Shown here piece by piece: positions 22,838 through 32,622 of a stretch of DNA of 41,467 nt. Position 1 is the first letter of the stretch. Each line of letters begins with the position of its first letter. The position numbers were made by a program, and so were the translations under genes. The notes under the pieces are model-generated. The model made no database searches. It saw only the letters and a program-made list of their open reading frames with translations, and was not told where the DNA came from. The stretch comes from Desulfotomaculum sp. (GTDB lineage Bacteria > Bacillota > Desulfotomaculia > Desulfotomaculales > Desulfallaceae). The stretch lies in the NCBI GenBank assembly GCA_016841675.1, contig JAENYQ010000020.1, positions 1-41,467 of the forward strand. The letters run 5' to 3'.

Positions 22838-25615
22838 TTAACAGCCCTCCACAAAAACTAAACATACCGGAGTCAATTCAGGGATAAAATTCTCCTTGTT
22901 CGCCAAACGCTCAATCCAAAGCTGTTCTTCTCGGTCCAACTGTTTAAGCCGGTGCTCCCTTACCCCTTTTAGTCCTAAACGGTTAATTGCCTCCCGTCGC
23001 AGCCGAAAGGCCAGGGCCGTCTTTTCTTTCTCCTGCATAAGCCGTTGCCGGTGCAGCTGTTCAATTTCCTTATATAAACTATAGCCATGTTGTTGTATTT
23101 TTTCTTCCAACAATTCCAAAATAACATCACTTTCTTTATAACCGGTGGAATACACCTTTTGGTTTTTATCCATAAGCCTGTCCCATAAATGATTGGCAGT
23201 TGGCAAATAAAACTTACCCGCTTCGGTCATAAAAACCGGGAAAATCCTTTCTAACCTGTGACCCGCATAGCTTAGACCTATTGCCCAAAGAGCCCAATAG
23301 CCCTGTACGCCTTCCGGCAAGTCCTTAAGCTGCAATACCGGCACCGGTTCACCGGGAACAAAGATCTGCCGGGCCATTAATATCTTTTGAATTCTTTCAT
23401 CCTGCAACGTTAGTGTTTTATCACTGACCCAATCAGATCTTTGCCCCTGAAAGGTTATATCTTCGGCAACGGTTCCATCAGGCCATACTAAATCGTAACC
23501 TGTTAATTTTGGCGTTACCGTTCCCCCGTTGGCTTGTAAATAGTTTACAGTCATGGTTTCTAGCCAACATCCTATGGGCAGGCCACTTACTTGTTCCACC
23601 AAACTTATATCCAATTCCTTTTCATCTTTAATAATTTCTCGCACCTGATACAAGTTCTCCGCTTTTTCGCGCACTTCCTGAGCTAAACTGTCAAGCTCAC
23701 GTTCTATATTGCCCGGAGCCAATATAGAAGCAACATAGGCCTTGGTGAAATCAACCTCTGCCTGGCCAGAATCCAATACATCCCCGGATTTGTCCACCCC
23801 AAACTCTTTCCAGATAATTTTTAACTTTTCCTCTAAAACTTCCTGTACCCTATATTCCACGGTATTAGACAAGATAAAGTTATATACTTTAACTACCTGC
23901 TTTTGACCAATCCGGTCAACTCTACCAATGCGCTGCTCCAGCCGCATGGGGTTCCACGGCAAATCATAATTAACAACTACATGACTGAATTGCAGATTTA
24001 AACCTTCACCACCGGCCTCAGTGGAAATAAGTAACTGGCAGTGGCCGGCAAAATCCTGCTGCGCGGTCTGCCGCTCATCCAGCGACATGGCGCCATTGAG
24101 TATGGCTACCTTAAAACCCTTTTCACTAAAAAAATCTGCTAACAGCTTCTGTGTAGCCACAAATTCAGTAAAAATTAAAACTTTAACTTGTTCGTCATTC
24201 TCTTGTAATTGTACCTGGTGGATGATATCCAACAATTTTTCTGCTTTAGCGTCTACATAGCTTAATTCACACTGCCGGGCTAGGGCCAGTAAGCTTTCTA
24301 CTTCAGCCCGTTCGTTTTTTAAGCCTTCCAGGCTCTTGCCAAAGAGTTCTTCTACCATTTCCTGGCTGTCTAATTCCCAAAAATCTACGTCTGGGTCAAC
24401 GTAATTAATGGGAACTTGCTTCAAGACCTCTAGTCGTTTTTCCAACGCTTCCCGAATTGCCCTGGTGCTGCTAGTCACCATACGTTGCATCAGCACCATT
24501 AAAAAACCAATATAATTTTTCTTTTCCAGTAAAGCCTGGTTGTAACCCAGCCTTACGTAATCAGTAACTGCGTGGTAAAGTTTTTCCTGCTCGGCATGGC
24601 GGGCTTCCCATTCCACCGGTAGCATTTTGGTTATGCGGGGCTGAAAAATTTTACAGCCGTGCGCATCCAGCGCTTCCCTTTTCTCCGTACGAATTACATA
24701 TGGGGCTACCTGTTCCTTAACAATGGCATTGGCATTGGGAAAAGCCTCACTGTCAATTAACTTCATTAACCTGTAAAAGCCATCTGTTTTTCCCTGGTGG
24801 GGAGTGGCAGTAAGTAGTAATAGGTACGGAGTTGACTCTGATAACGCCTTACCCAACTTAAAACGGGCCACCACCTCAGTGCTGCCGCCCATTCTGTGTG
24901 CTTCATCCACCACCACCAAGTCCCAGCCGGCGTCTATTACATTATAAAACCGATCCTGATTGTAACGGGCCAACTGCTCCTTGCTCCAACCCTTGCGCGC
25001 TTCAACGGGCTTAATGGCGTCCATCGGGCACACCACCTGGTTGTACTGTCGCCAGGGATTCGTTTGCCCGGGCATAAGGCTTAAGGCTGCTAATTCCCCA
25101 GGGATCAGCAAATGAAAGTTTTCGTTAAAGTGATTTTGCATTTCCTGAACCCACTGGGCCACCAAGCCCTTAGGGGTCACAATCAATATTCTTTTTACCA
25201 AGCCCCGCAATTTTAGCTCCCGAATAATCAGCCCTGCTTCAATGGTTTTCCCTAAACCAACTTCATCGGCCAGCAAATAGCGCACCCGGTTCCCTGAAAT
25301 AGCTCTATTTAAAGCATATAACTGGTGAGGCAAAGGTATAACACTGCCTTCCGCCGGTGCCAGCAGGTTGTCCTTGGCTAAAGCATCCTTAATCCGGGCC
25401 GCGGCAATTTTGTATGAAAGTTCGGGCAAAGAAAATTGCTGCCGTTGCTGTAGTGCAGTTAAAGCTTCTTGCTTTACCCATTGAACACCGTTAGCCCGGG
25501 GCAACCAGACCATATAATTTATGTAACCCCATATTTCTTTGTACTCAATAATGCGGGCAGGAGCTTGGTGCATAACGCTCCAAACCCACTGCCCGGTCAC
25601 AAATCTTTTCGCCAT
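22838..25615 (-). CDS. brxHII: BREX type 3 helicase BrxHII (SNF2-like)
   Basis: 925 residues, superfamily 2 helicase of SNF2/HepA type: motif I LLADEVGLGKTIEAG (about 118), motif II VVVDEAHRMGG (about 237), motif III LLLTATPHQG, motif V/VI STEAGGEGLNLQ and EQRIGRVDRIGQ (about 563). The C-terminal 300 residues, rich in helices and heptad-like charged stretches, are specific to this group. Type 3 BREX loci carry this helicase between pglXI and pglZ. The ATG comes one base after the pglXI stop, so the genes are coupled. All ATPase motifs are intact. Likely acts on DNA in the exclusion complex or in limiting phage DNA replication. Confidence 0.92.
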   Translation of the reverse strand: MAKRFVTGQWVWSVMHQAPARIIEYKEIWGYINYMVWLPRANGVQWVKQEALTALQQRQQFSLPELSYKIAAARIKDALAKDNLLAPAEGSVIPLPHQLYALNRAISGNRVRYLLADEVGLGKTIEAGLIIRELKLRGLVKRILIVTPKGLVAQWVQEMQNHFNENFHLLIPGELAALSLMPGQTNPWRQYNQVVCPMDAIKPVEARKGWSKEQLARYNQDRFYNVIDAGWDLVVVDEAHRMGGSTEVVARFKLGKALSESTPYLLLLTATPHQGKTDGFYRLMKLIDSEAFPNANAIVKEQVAPYVIRTEKREALDAHGCKIFQPRITKMLPVEWEARHAEQEKLYHAVTDYVRLGYNQALLEKKNYIGFLMVLMQRMVTSSTRAIREALEKRLEVLKQVPINYVDPDVDFWELDSQEMVEELFGKSLEGLKNERAEVESLLALARQCELSYVDAKAEKLLDIIHQVQLQENDEQVKVLIFTEFVATQKLLADFFSEKGFKVAILNGAMSLDERQTAQQDFAGHCQLLISTEAGGEGLNLQFSHVVVNYDLPWNPMRLEQRIGRVDRIGQKQVVKVYNFILSNTVEYRVQEVLEEKLKIIWKEFGVDKSGDVLDSGQAEVDFTKAYVASILAPGNIERELDSLAQEVREKAENLYQVREIIKDEKELDISLVEQVSGLPIGCWLETMTVNYLQANGGTVTPKLTGYDLVWPDGTVAEDITFQGQRSDWVSDKTLTLQDERIQKILMARQIFVPGEPVPVLQLKDLPEGVQGYWALWAIGLSYAGHRLERIFPVFMTEAGKFYLPTANHLWDRLMDKNQKVYSTGYKESDVILELLEEKIQQHGYSLYKEIEQLHRQRLMQEKEKTALAFRLRREAINRLGLKGVREHRLKQLDREEQLWIERLANKENFIPELTPVCLVFVEGC

Positions 25616-25616
25616 T

Positions 25617-28199
25617 TTAACCTTCCGTTCTGGTTAGGGCATTGTTATAGTACATTAACAAAGATACGTCATCCTGGATAATTGATTCAGGGATTCTCTG
25701 TGCTACCTTCACAATAGTATGGTACTCTTTATTTTTCCAGCAAAACTTAAACCCAGCCCGCACCGATTCTGACCGAAATAGTTTCAGTTTGCCTTTACCT
25801 TCTTTATATAGTTCAAACTCCCTAAGTAAGGCCTTTTCACGCAGTTTTTCTAGGTCGGTTTGTTTGTTGATGTCAGGTACGTACCAGCTACCGTCCTCGT
25901 CCTGTAAAAAATTTTGGTCTAATATTTCGGATAGCTCAAGCTGCTTCTCCCATCGCACATACTTAGCTTCCTTTAAGAATTGCGGGGTTAGTTCAGCAAG
26001 TGTTTGTAGTTTATTTTCTAATTTGGACCGCATCCACTGTATGGCGGATCTTTCGTCCTGGATAAACAAAGAAAGTTGACCAACACCTTGGGCTAACGCC
26101 CTTTTTTGCTCATACTCCGGTACCTGTTGCGGCAGGAAGTACATACCATCTCGCTCGGGAAACCGCTGGTGCAGTCCCATGTAAAATTCGGCAGCCCCCA
26201 TTGGTATTGTGTAGCCGTTTTGCAGGTGGAAGGCCACCATGCGGTCATAAAGCATATAGTTTTGCCTTTCGGCAAGTACCTCTATTAAGTTATCACTAGT
26301 CACCACCACGGGTAATTGTTCCAAGTGTTGTTTAACGAATTCCCATACTCCTTCCTCTGTACCGGCTTTGGCAATGAATTTTACAATAAAATTAGCTTTT
26401 GGTTTATAAGCTGAAACTACCAAATCTTCCTTCATAGCAGATGTGGTTGTTATTTGCTTAAAACTACCTTGCTTTTTATTGAGAACTCGGACATCAGCTA
26501 CGATAAAGCCAGCTTTAAGTAGAGCATCCTGTATAGCATTCCAAATAGAATTTTTAGAGTTATGGAAAACCATTGTCAACCAACGCCCGGGTTTCAAAAT
26601 ACGATACATTTCTTTGAAACAATTATCCATAATTAACCGATATTCCAAAAGTCCTTTACCTTGCGATTTGTTTATAATTGCTTCCTGATTATTATTAGTG
26701 ATAACTTTTAACCATGCTTCCCAAAAAAAGTTTAATTCAGAATACATTAAGTTATCACCAAATGGTGGGTCAGTAAAAACATAATCACAAGAATTATCGT
26801 TTAAGAACTTAAAGCTATTCATGCTCTGATTTGCAATTACTACATCCTTTTTGGTGAACTGTCTCATTTTATTGAGAATACCTTTTAAGTTCCTTATTTT
26901 ATTACCTATTATATAGCCTAGAGAAACATCAACAACCTGGGAACCTATATATAATGTACCGCTTAAATATTGATTAACTTGTGAGTAGTGAGTAGGCACA
27001 TATCTTGCAATTTTACTCATGCCCAAAATCGATTGTTCGAAGGTATAAAGAATATATCTTTTTAAGTCAATATCAACTTTTTCTATTAAACTAAAAACTT
27101 TTGCTAAACTAAATAAAGCTCTTTTTGTATAAAAATGATGTACATGAGTTATACCAGCATGTATTCCTGATCTCCATGTATCACCCCACCTTTGACCTTT
27201 AAACATAAATCTTTCAGTAGGGTACCAATAAGGAATATCCATGCTCTCAATTTTATCAATAAGGTCATGGTCAAATCCTTCCGGATCTTTTTCAAACCTT
27301 TTGTTACCCAGCGAATAATTAATCAGCACCGGTACCTGCTTTGCATGGCGTATAGTTTCATTAATATCCTTGTCAAACTTGGTTACCCAGGCACGCTCCA
27401 TATTACGTTTGTTTAGCATGGCTTTACAATGGGGGCATAAAAAATCTTTATTAACTTTACCTTTTTCTTTTTCTACTGCCGCATTATAAAATATAACTTC
27501 TTCACTACACTGCGGACATACGAATACATCAGACCAAACGGTGTAATTAATCCTCCCCAACACAGGATTACCATCCGCATCCTTCAGTATTTTTCCGTTA
27601 AAAGTATGTTGCGTTTGGTACATCCACCCGTATTCCTTTTCTACTTCTAATAGAATACGGTTGGCTTCCCTCTCAAATTCCTCTACGTCCACTGGGTTAT
27701 TGTAATTATAGGCAATAAAGGTGGCTACTGGGGATAAATCACACAAAATAGCTTTTCTGGTTCCCCATTTAACCGAGCCCATTTCCTGCACCAGATGCGT
27801 CTTAAAGGCCGGGTCAGGATTACCGCACATTTGGGCCGCCACCCCGGTCATCCCTGTGCCGCAAAACCCATCAAATACAATATCTCCCGGTTCAGTATAA
27901 TGCAAGATATACCGCATGATGGCCTTATGCGGAACCTTAGTATGGTAGGAGTGTGCGTTATAAATAGGATCATTCTTACCCTCCGTCACATCAGCCGCAA
28001 AGGGTTCTCGGTGATAGTCATCGGTGGCGTCATAGGGCTTGCCGTGTTCCTTAATAAAATCTTGAATAAACGGGTTGGGGCATGCGGTGTAATAAGGCGG
28101 AGCCGACAGCGCAATGATGTCTTCATCCCGCCCTATGGGAAAACCTTCGATATGCCTTACACTGTCTAGTAATTCTTTAGTTAACTTTTTCTTTTCCAT
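25617..28199 (-). CDS. pglX: BREX type 3 DNA methyltransferase PglXI
   Basis: About 860 residues, a COG1743-like adenine-specific methylase with zinc ribbon. An early APPYYTACPNPF stretch (about 35-45), SAM motif I DIVFDGFCGTGMTGVAA (about 106-122), two CxxC pairs (FVCPQCSEE and FLCPHCKA), and catalytic motif IV TDPPFGDN (about 478) are all visible. In BREX this enzyme methylates one strand of a short asymmetric host motif to mark self. The start is ATG 28199 (GGAG 11 bases upstream); GTG 28211 is possible. The gap to the brxC stop is 16 bases. A middle section (about 26760-27300) is AT-richer than its surroundings and may have been exchanged by recombination, as expected for specificity. Confidence 0.9.
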   Translation of the reverse strand: MEKKKLTKELLDSVRHIEGFPIGRDEDIIALSAPPYYTACPNPFIQDFIKEHGKPYDATDDYHREPFAADVTEGKNDPIYNAHSYHTKVPHKAIMRYILHYTEPGDIVFDGFCGTGMTGVAAQMCGNPDPAFKTHLVQEMGSVKWGTRKAILCDLSPVATFIAYNYNNPVDVEEFEREANRILLEVEKEYGWMYQTQHTFNGKILKDADGNPVLGRINYTVWSDVFVCPQCSEEVIFYNAAVEKEKGKVNKDFLCPHCKAMLNKRNMERAWVTKFDKDINETIRHAKQVPVLINYSLGNKRFEKDPEGFDHDLIDKIESMDIPYWYPTERFMFKGQRWGDTWRSGIHAGITHVHHFYTKRALFSLAKVFSLIEKVDIDLKRYILYTFEQSILGMSKIARYVPTHYSQVNQYLSGTLYIGSQVVDVSLGYIIGNKIRNLKGILNKMRQFTKKDVVIANQSMNSFKFLNDNSCDYVFTDPPFGDNLMYSELNFFWEAWLKVITNNNQEAIINKSQGKGLLEYRLIMDNCFKEMYRILKPGRWLTMVFHNSKNSIWNAIQDALLKAGFIVADVRVLNKKQGSFKQITTTSAMKEDLVVSAYKPKANFIVKFIAKAGTEEGVWEFVKQHLEQLPVVVTSDNLIEVLAERQNYMLYDRMVAFHLQNGYTIPMGAAEFYMGLHQRFPERDGMYFLPQQVPEYEQKRALAQGVGQLSLFIQDERSAIQWMRSKLENKLQTLAELTPQFLKEAKYVRWEKQLELSEILDQNFLQDEDGSWYVPDINKQTDLEKLREKALLREFELYKEGKGKLKLFRSESVRAGFKFCWKNKEYHTIVKVAQRIPESIIQDDVSLLMYYNNALTRTEG

Positions 28200-28215
28200 G
28201 TCATTGCGCACTCCG

Positions 28216-31200
28216 TTATTCTAAAATTATCCTTACTTTGGCAGTTTCTTTACCGGTCAAATTATTATCCAAGTATTTGATAAACCGCCCCTTTAACTCC
28301 TCAATGGTGCAGGGGCTACCGCCGGTTAGTAGGGCGGTTTTTATTTCGTCCAGAGTCATGGTTACCTTAACCAGGCCGCGCAGCACCTCCTGGACGGCTT
28401 TAATAAATTCAATGTCTAAGTTAACAGGCAAAGCTCTGGTGCTTAAAAACTCCTCTACCCTACTTCTGGCGCTTTCATTGGCAATCAGCGTTATATTGCT
28501 GCGCACAATGGGGTCTTCCAGGTTTTCCAGCAGCGTGTTGTTCCATTCCGTGATCATTGTCTCCAGGGCGTCTTCCAGCTGCTCCAACCGGCCGTGCACG
28601 GGCTTGGCACTATCTTCCCGAGCGGGGTTAAAGGAACAATGCGGGCATATAGGAACGGTTTGTAGGTCTTCTTTGACTAGGCTGAAACAGGGCTTCAACT
28701 TGCCCAGTTCATCGTTCCATTCTTGCAATTGCCCCTTGGGCATAAGTTCGATTTGCTTTAATTTGTTTAATTTTTTTAAGTCCTCGTGCTGTAATAGTTT
28801 TTTCTTTTTTGTATCGTCATGGACATCCAGCCGGGACTTCTTATGCAATTCCAAATACTTATTAATATAGTTTTCCTTTATACTCTTTAGGCGGGTGATT
28901 ATTTCTTTCTTGATAGTATTATCTACTTTGCTACCAGTAACCAAGTCGGCCAGTTGCCGGCGCTGGTTATGCAGTTCCTGCACCCACTGGTTATCACCAG
29001 GCAGTGCCATTTCCGCCTGCGATACATAAGCGGCCAGGTTGTCGGTTTCTCTCTTCAAAGCCAGTAATCCAACTAGCCTAATCATGATTTGTTTGGCAAC
29101 TGCTTGTTCTTGGATATCCTTGATCGAATAGCGAAAATTTTTTAATTTGGCCGGTGTTTTATAAACCTGCAGAGTTTCCCAAAAGCTTTTGAAACTATCT
29201 AATTTTTTTCTGGCCTGTTCCTTTTCCGCTTCGGTTAAAAAGTTAATGCCAAAGCTTTGAATACCGCTGGTAACCTGAGGTTGTAACGTGGCCACTTTTT
29301 GTACCAGGGTAGTAACTTCCTTTTGCATATTTTGTACGGCCTCTTCCCTGGTGGCCGGGTTGACAATTTGCCCCGGTGGCAGCCCTAAAAATTCAAAGAG
29401 CACCTTTAATATTGGGAGCGGCAAATCCTTGGGCGGCTCGATATGTTTAAAATCAATAATATCTTTCAGTGGTTTTTTGGCCAAGTCCTCAAGGTTGGAG
29501 GCATCAAACTTGCCGCCTGGTAAGGCCAAGGTTATGGCCCCGTCATAAACCAGGGACACCAGTAGCACAGCCACCCACTCGGGCTCTAGTCGGTAAGCTA
29601 TGGCATAGTCAATGGTGTCAACAGGTTGAATCAACTCGTTGCGGTTTACCACCTGGCCGGCACCTTTTTTATTTAGCCGGTCTGCAATAAACTTGGTGTA
29701 ACGTGAATTTAATGGCTTTAAGCTGTTGCCTTCCAAGAGTTCCAGGGCGTCCAGCATTTTGGCCCCAATATCGGTTTTTATGTTGGTGGCTATCCAGCGT
29801 ATGGCATCCTGGGCATACTGGTCCCGGTTTTTTGAGGTAACTTGCACGGTAAAGGTCGGGTAATCCGGCGTCTGTTCCTGAAAATAGGTAGATAGCAGGT
29901 TTGCTGCAGCAGTATTGACCAGATCTCTGGTATCCTTACTGGAGCCGGCACCTTTAAGCCAGTTAACAAACTTATGGGTAACACCTTTATAAGTAATTTC
30001 AAAAGCCGAGGTCAGGTTATTTTTAATCCAATTGGCTACATCTTTGCGGTATTGGGCTGCTTTATCGGTATAATTTTTTTTGCTTTCACCCTGGGAGATA
30101 CCAGCCATTTCCACCGCTCCGGCGTAGAACTTAAGTGCAGTTATAAATTTGTCGTCTTTCTTTATTAAATTTAAGAAGACTTCATCTTGTTTTTTCTCAT
30201 CTTCAAATTCATGCTTGCCAAACGGCTTTGTAAAATAGATATAGAAGTCCCTGGGAGGCTGCGCAGTGGATCGCTCATTGGGCGCGCCGAAAAACAACCA
30301 GCCGAGGCGGGAGGTTTTCTTTTCCTTCCACTCCAGTTCATATTCCCAAACCCGGTGGCCTGTAACCATAGATTCACCCAATTCTACAATCTGGGTGAGG
30401 GCATTAAAGTAATATCTATTTAGGGTGTCTTCTGAAAGCGTGTCTGCTTTCTTTTCGATTTCAGAATCATAGTCAATATCCTTTTTGATATCCAGGTAAT
30501 ACTGCGCATTTTCGCTGTTTTGGGAAATAAACTGGCCGCTAACGGTCTTGCGGATTTCCCTTAAAACGGTTTCCAGCGTGGTAAGTAAAAAGTCGGCGTC
30601 TTCCTCAGGCATAGGCAAGTGTAGGCAAAGACCGTCCCTTAGATTAGCGGCAGTAAGGCCAACTGGTAAATTTATATCCCCGGTGGTCAAACGATGAACG
30701 CTCAAAGCGTTAATAATGCGCAAGGCAGTAGGTTTATATAATGGTTGCGTAAAGGAGGTATTAATTATACTCTCCAGGCGCTGACTTTTATCCACAATGG
30801 TTCGTACATCCGGAATGCTTCTTAACGAAGGGTTATCTAAAATAAATTCCCAGTAAGAATCATAGGAAAAAAGGCCCGGCTCGTCCTCCGGCACGGCTTG
30901 CTGGAGCAGTTTGCCGATGGTTTGGCTTAAGGTTTTTAATACTTCCCTTTTTTCGGCCACATAAATGCTTTCAAATGTTTTTAGGTATTCGGGATGCACC
31001 GGAAACAAGGTGACAAACTCCTCGGCTCTTTCAGCCATGTTTTCGTAAAGTTGATAAAATTTCTCCAGGTGGGAGCGAATTAAAGCCTTTTGACGGTCAT
31101 CCTTTTTTAACAGCCGGTTGGCTACCACAAAGGCTACGTCTTCCCGGGCGATGCGCAGCTGTTCAAAACGGGCCTTGACCCGATTTAAAGTTGCCGCGAC

Positions 31201-31887
31201 AAATTGAAAACTGTTGTTATCAAACAAGGATTCCTGAACACCGGCAATGAATCTAAACCTGGTGTTTTTGCAAACCTCACCTATTTCACGCAAAAAGTTA
31301 AGGTCTAAAACCACTTCCTGTTCGTTTCTGGTGCGCAGGTAGTCCAGCAATTCATCCACCACCACCAGAAATCCCTGGTTTGGGTACAGTTCTTCAAATT
31401 GGGCCATCATTTCTATTAAGTTGTCCTTGGTATTGGGTACCTGGTCCATCGGCGGAAAAACATATTCTACATCAATAGTTTCTAGAAAGTTAGTCATGCC
31501 CTGACAAATAATTTCCCGCAGCGGCATTTTTGAGGCGCCGATTTCTGTGCGAAATACCTTAAACTTCCCAGCCACATTGGCAGCATGTTCTTTTACCGAG
31601 TTATTTTGGATTAAGTCCGGAGTGTCACCATGCTCACAAATAGTGGAGATTACAGACATTAAGTGCGATTTACCCGTTCCATAATTTCCCACCACAAGCA
31701 AGGCTTTGTTATCTTTAGGTTCGTGAAACTGTAAATGCGGCAGCATAACATCTAGTAGTTTTTCGGCCATGCGGTCGGATATAACAAACGTTTTAACCAG
31801 CCTTTGGGCTTCGGCATAATCATTTGCTTCTACTACCTGTACTACTGTTTCAATGGGATCAAATTGTACTAAATCACCATATTTCAA
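28216..31887 (-). CDS. brxC: BREX ATPase BrxC (DUF6079 type)
   Basis: 1223 residues. Walker A GNYGTGKSH (67-75) in an ORC/STAND-like context, Walker B GFLVVVDELLDYL (about 172-184), followed by a sensor region ...RFIAGVQESLFDN. A late zinc-binding pair (PICPHCSFNP) lies about residue 1080, between long coiled-coil-like helices. BrxC (PglY) is the large ATPase of BREX and is needed for both methylation and phage exclusion. This long DUF6079-like form goes with type 3 loci. The start is TTG 31887, with AAGGAA just upstream and GGGGG further up, 13 bases beyond the brxF stop. No disruption. Confidence 0.92.
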   Translation of the reverse strand: MKYGDLVQFDPIETVVQVVEANDYAEAQRLVKTFVISDRMAEKLLDVMLPHLQFHEPKDNKALLVVGNYGTGKSHLMSVISTICEHGDTPDLIQNNSVKEHAANVAGKFKVFRTEIGASKMPLREIICQGMTNFLETIDVEYVFPPMDQVPNTKDNLIEMMAQFEELYPNQGFLVVVDELLDYLRTRNEQEVVLDLNFLREIGEVCKNTRFRFIAGVQESLFDNNSFQFVAATLNRVKARFEQLRIAREDVAFVVANRLLKKDDRQKALIRSHLEKFYQLYENMAERAEEFVTLFPVHPEYLKTFESIYVAEKREVLKTLSQTIGKLLQQAVPEDEPGLFSYDSYWEFILDNPSLRSIPDVRTIVDKSQRLESIINTSFTQPLYKPTALRIINALSVHRLTTGDINLPVGLTAANLRDGLCLHLPMPEEDADFLLTTLETVLREIRKTVSGQFISQNSENAQYYLDIKKDIDYDSEIEKKADTLSEDTLNRYYFNALTQIVELGESMVTGHRVWEYELEWKEKKTSRLGWLFFGAPNERSTAQPPRDFYIYFTKPFGKHEFEDEKKQDEVFLNLIKKDDKFITALKFYAGAVEMAGISQGESKKNYTDKAAQYRKDVANWIKNNLTSAFEITYKGVTHKFVNWLKGAGSSKDTRDLVNTAAANLLSTYFQEQTPDYPTFTVQVTSKNRDQYAQDAIRWIATNIKTDIGAKMLDALELLEGNSLKPLNSRYTKFIADRLNKKGAGQVVNRNELIQPVDTIDYAIAYRLEPEWVAVLLVSLVYDGAITLALPGGKFDASNLEDLAKKPLKDIIDFKHIEPPKDLPLPILKVLFEFLGLPPGQIVNPATREEAVQNMQKEVTTLVQKVATLQPQVTSGIQSFGINFLTEAEKEQARKKLDSFKSFWETLQVYKTPAKLKNFRYSIKDIQEQAVAKQIMIRLVGLLALKRETDNLAAYVSQAEMALPGDNQWVQELHNQRRQLADLVTGSKVDNTIKKEIITRLKSIKENYINKYLELHKKSRLDVHDDTKKKKLLQHEDLKKLNKLKQIELMPKGQLQEWNDELGKLKPCFSLVKEDLQTVPICPHCSFNPAREDSAKPVHGRLEQLEDALETMITEWNNTLLENLEDPIVRSNITLIANESARSRVEEFLSTRALPVNLDIEFIKAVQEVLRGLVKVTMTLDEIKTALLTGGSPCTIEELKGRFIKYLDNNLTGKETAKVRIILE

Positions 31888-31900
31888 TTCCTTATCCCCC

Positions 31901-32365
31901 TTAAACCTGTAAAATGGTGCAATCCTGTTCGGTTAAACCCTGGTAGCTCAGAAACTCAGGGTGCCCCTGGCTGGCAAAAGTAAGCCTGCCGCCATCAAAT
32001 TCCCCGGTCCAGCCCGCAACTATGGTTTTATTACGGCTGATGGTTTGCAACGCTTTAAGTGGATCAACCTGTAGTTCGGGTAAAAATAGCAATTCTATTT
32101 GGTCAAGAAAAACAACGTCCTCATTATGTGTCCTAATAATACCGTTCAATGAAGTTAGAATCTGAGCAGCCCTTTTGCGAGCGGGAATGTCTACAAGTAT
32201 ACCTGCTAAGGCTAAGTTAAGATTTATATAGGGGTAGTTTAGTGAAGTGCTTGTCTGTTGCAGGAATTTTGTTTTGGTCTCAGCAAAGATGCTTAAAATA
32301 AGAACAAGTCTATAATATTTACTTTTGGCTGCTTCGATTTTTTGGGTTTGAACTTGAAGTTGCAA
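31901..32365 (-). CDS. brxF: BREX type 3 protein BrxF with degenerate P-loop
   Basis: About 154 residues. KYYRLVLILS...KTKFLQQ, LNYPYINLNLALAGILVDIP, EDVVFLDQIELLFLPELQVD and RLTFASQGHPEFLSYQGL match the short P-loop protein BrxF, the marker gene of type 3 BREX. Here the Walker A loop reads SIFAETKT instead of a GxxxxGKT: both glycines are lost, only KT remains. The Walker B-like VVFLDQIELL is intact. The TTG start at 32365 has AGGGGTG 8 bases upstream and gives the usual length; an upstream TTG at 32407 has no site. First gene of the BREX operon. Confidence 0.85.
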   Translation of the reverse strand: MQLQVQTQKIEAAKSKYYRLVLILSIFAETKTKFLQQTSTSLNYPYINLNLALAGILVDIPARKRAAQILTSLNGIIRTHNEDVVFLDQIELLFLPELQVDPLKALQTISRNKTIVAGWTGEFDGGRLTFASQGHPEFLSYQGLTEQDCTILQV

Positions 32366-32469
32366 AGGTTTTTCACCCCTATAGTATATTGTTCCACAAT
32401 TTAACAATAATAAAAAGTTTTATTACTAAATAATTAAATATTTAATTCGACAATTTTTGCAACGATTGC

Positions 32470-32502
32470 AAAAAACGGGGCTGCTATTGATAGCTACCCC
32501 GT
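32470..32502 (-). terminator. Rho-independent terminator of the helicase-nuclease gene
   Basis: On the minus strand ACGGGG..GCTAT..ATAGC..CCCCGT forms a long stem with a small internal loop, followed by six T. It lies 120 bases beyond the helicase stop and 105 bases before brxF, so brxF-brxA is probably transcribed from its own promoter. TTAATTCGACAATT occurs twice around it (about 32442 and 32562). Confidence 0.8.
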
Positions 32503-32622
32503 CAAATTATTTTTAAACTACTTGATAAGCTCATACCAAATCCTCCAGAAGTTATTGGTTAATTCGACAATTGCTACATTTTACCTTCAGTTAATATTTA
32601 CCACACCGTGTATATTTTGATA

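Noticed and set aside
28238-28870. 210-residue plus-strand ORF opposite brxC
   Set aside because: Antisense shadow with serine/leucine-rich composition inside a well-supported gene.
32383-32410. Promoter TTATTG-16-TATACT before brxF
   Set aside because: The implied start would lie inside the brxF ribosome binding site, leaving no usable leader.
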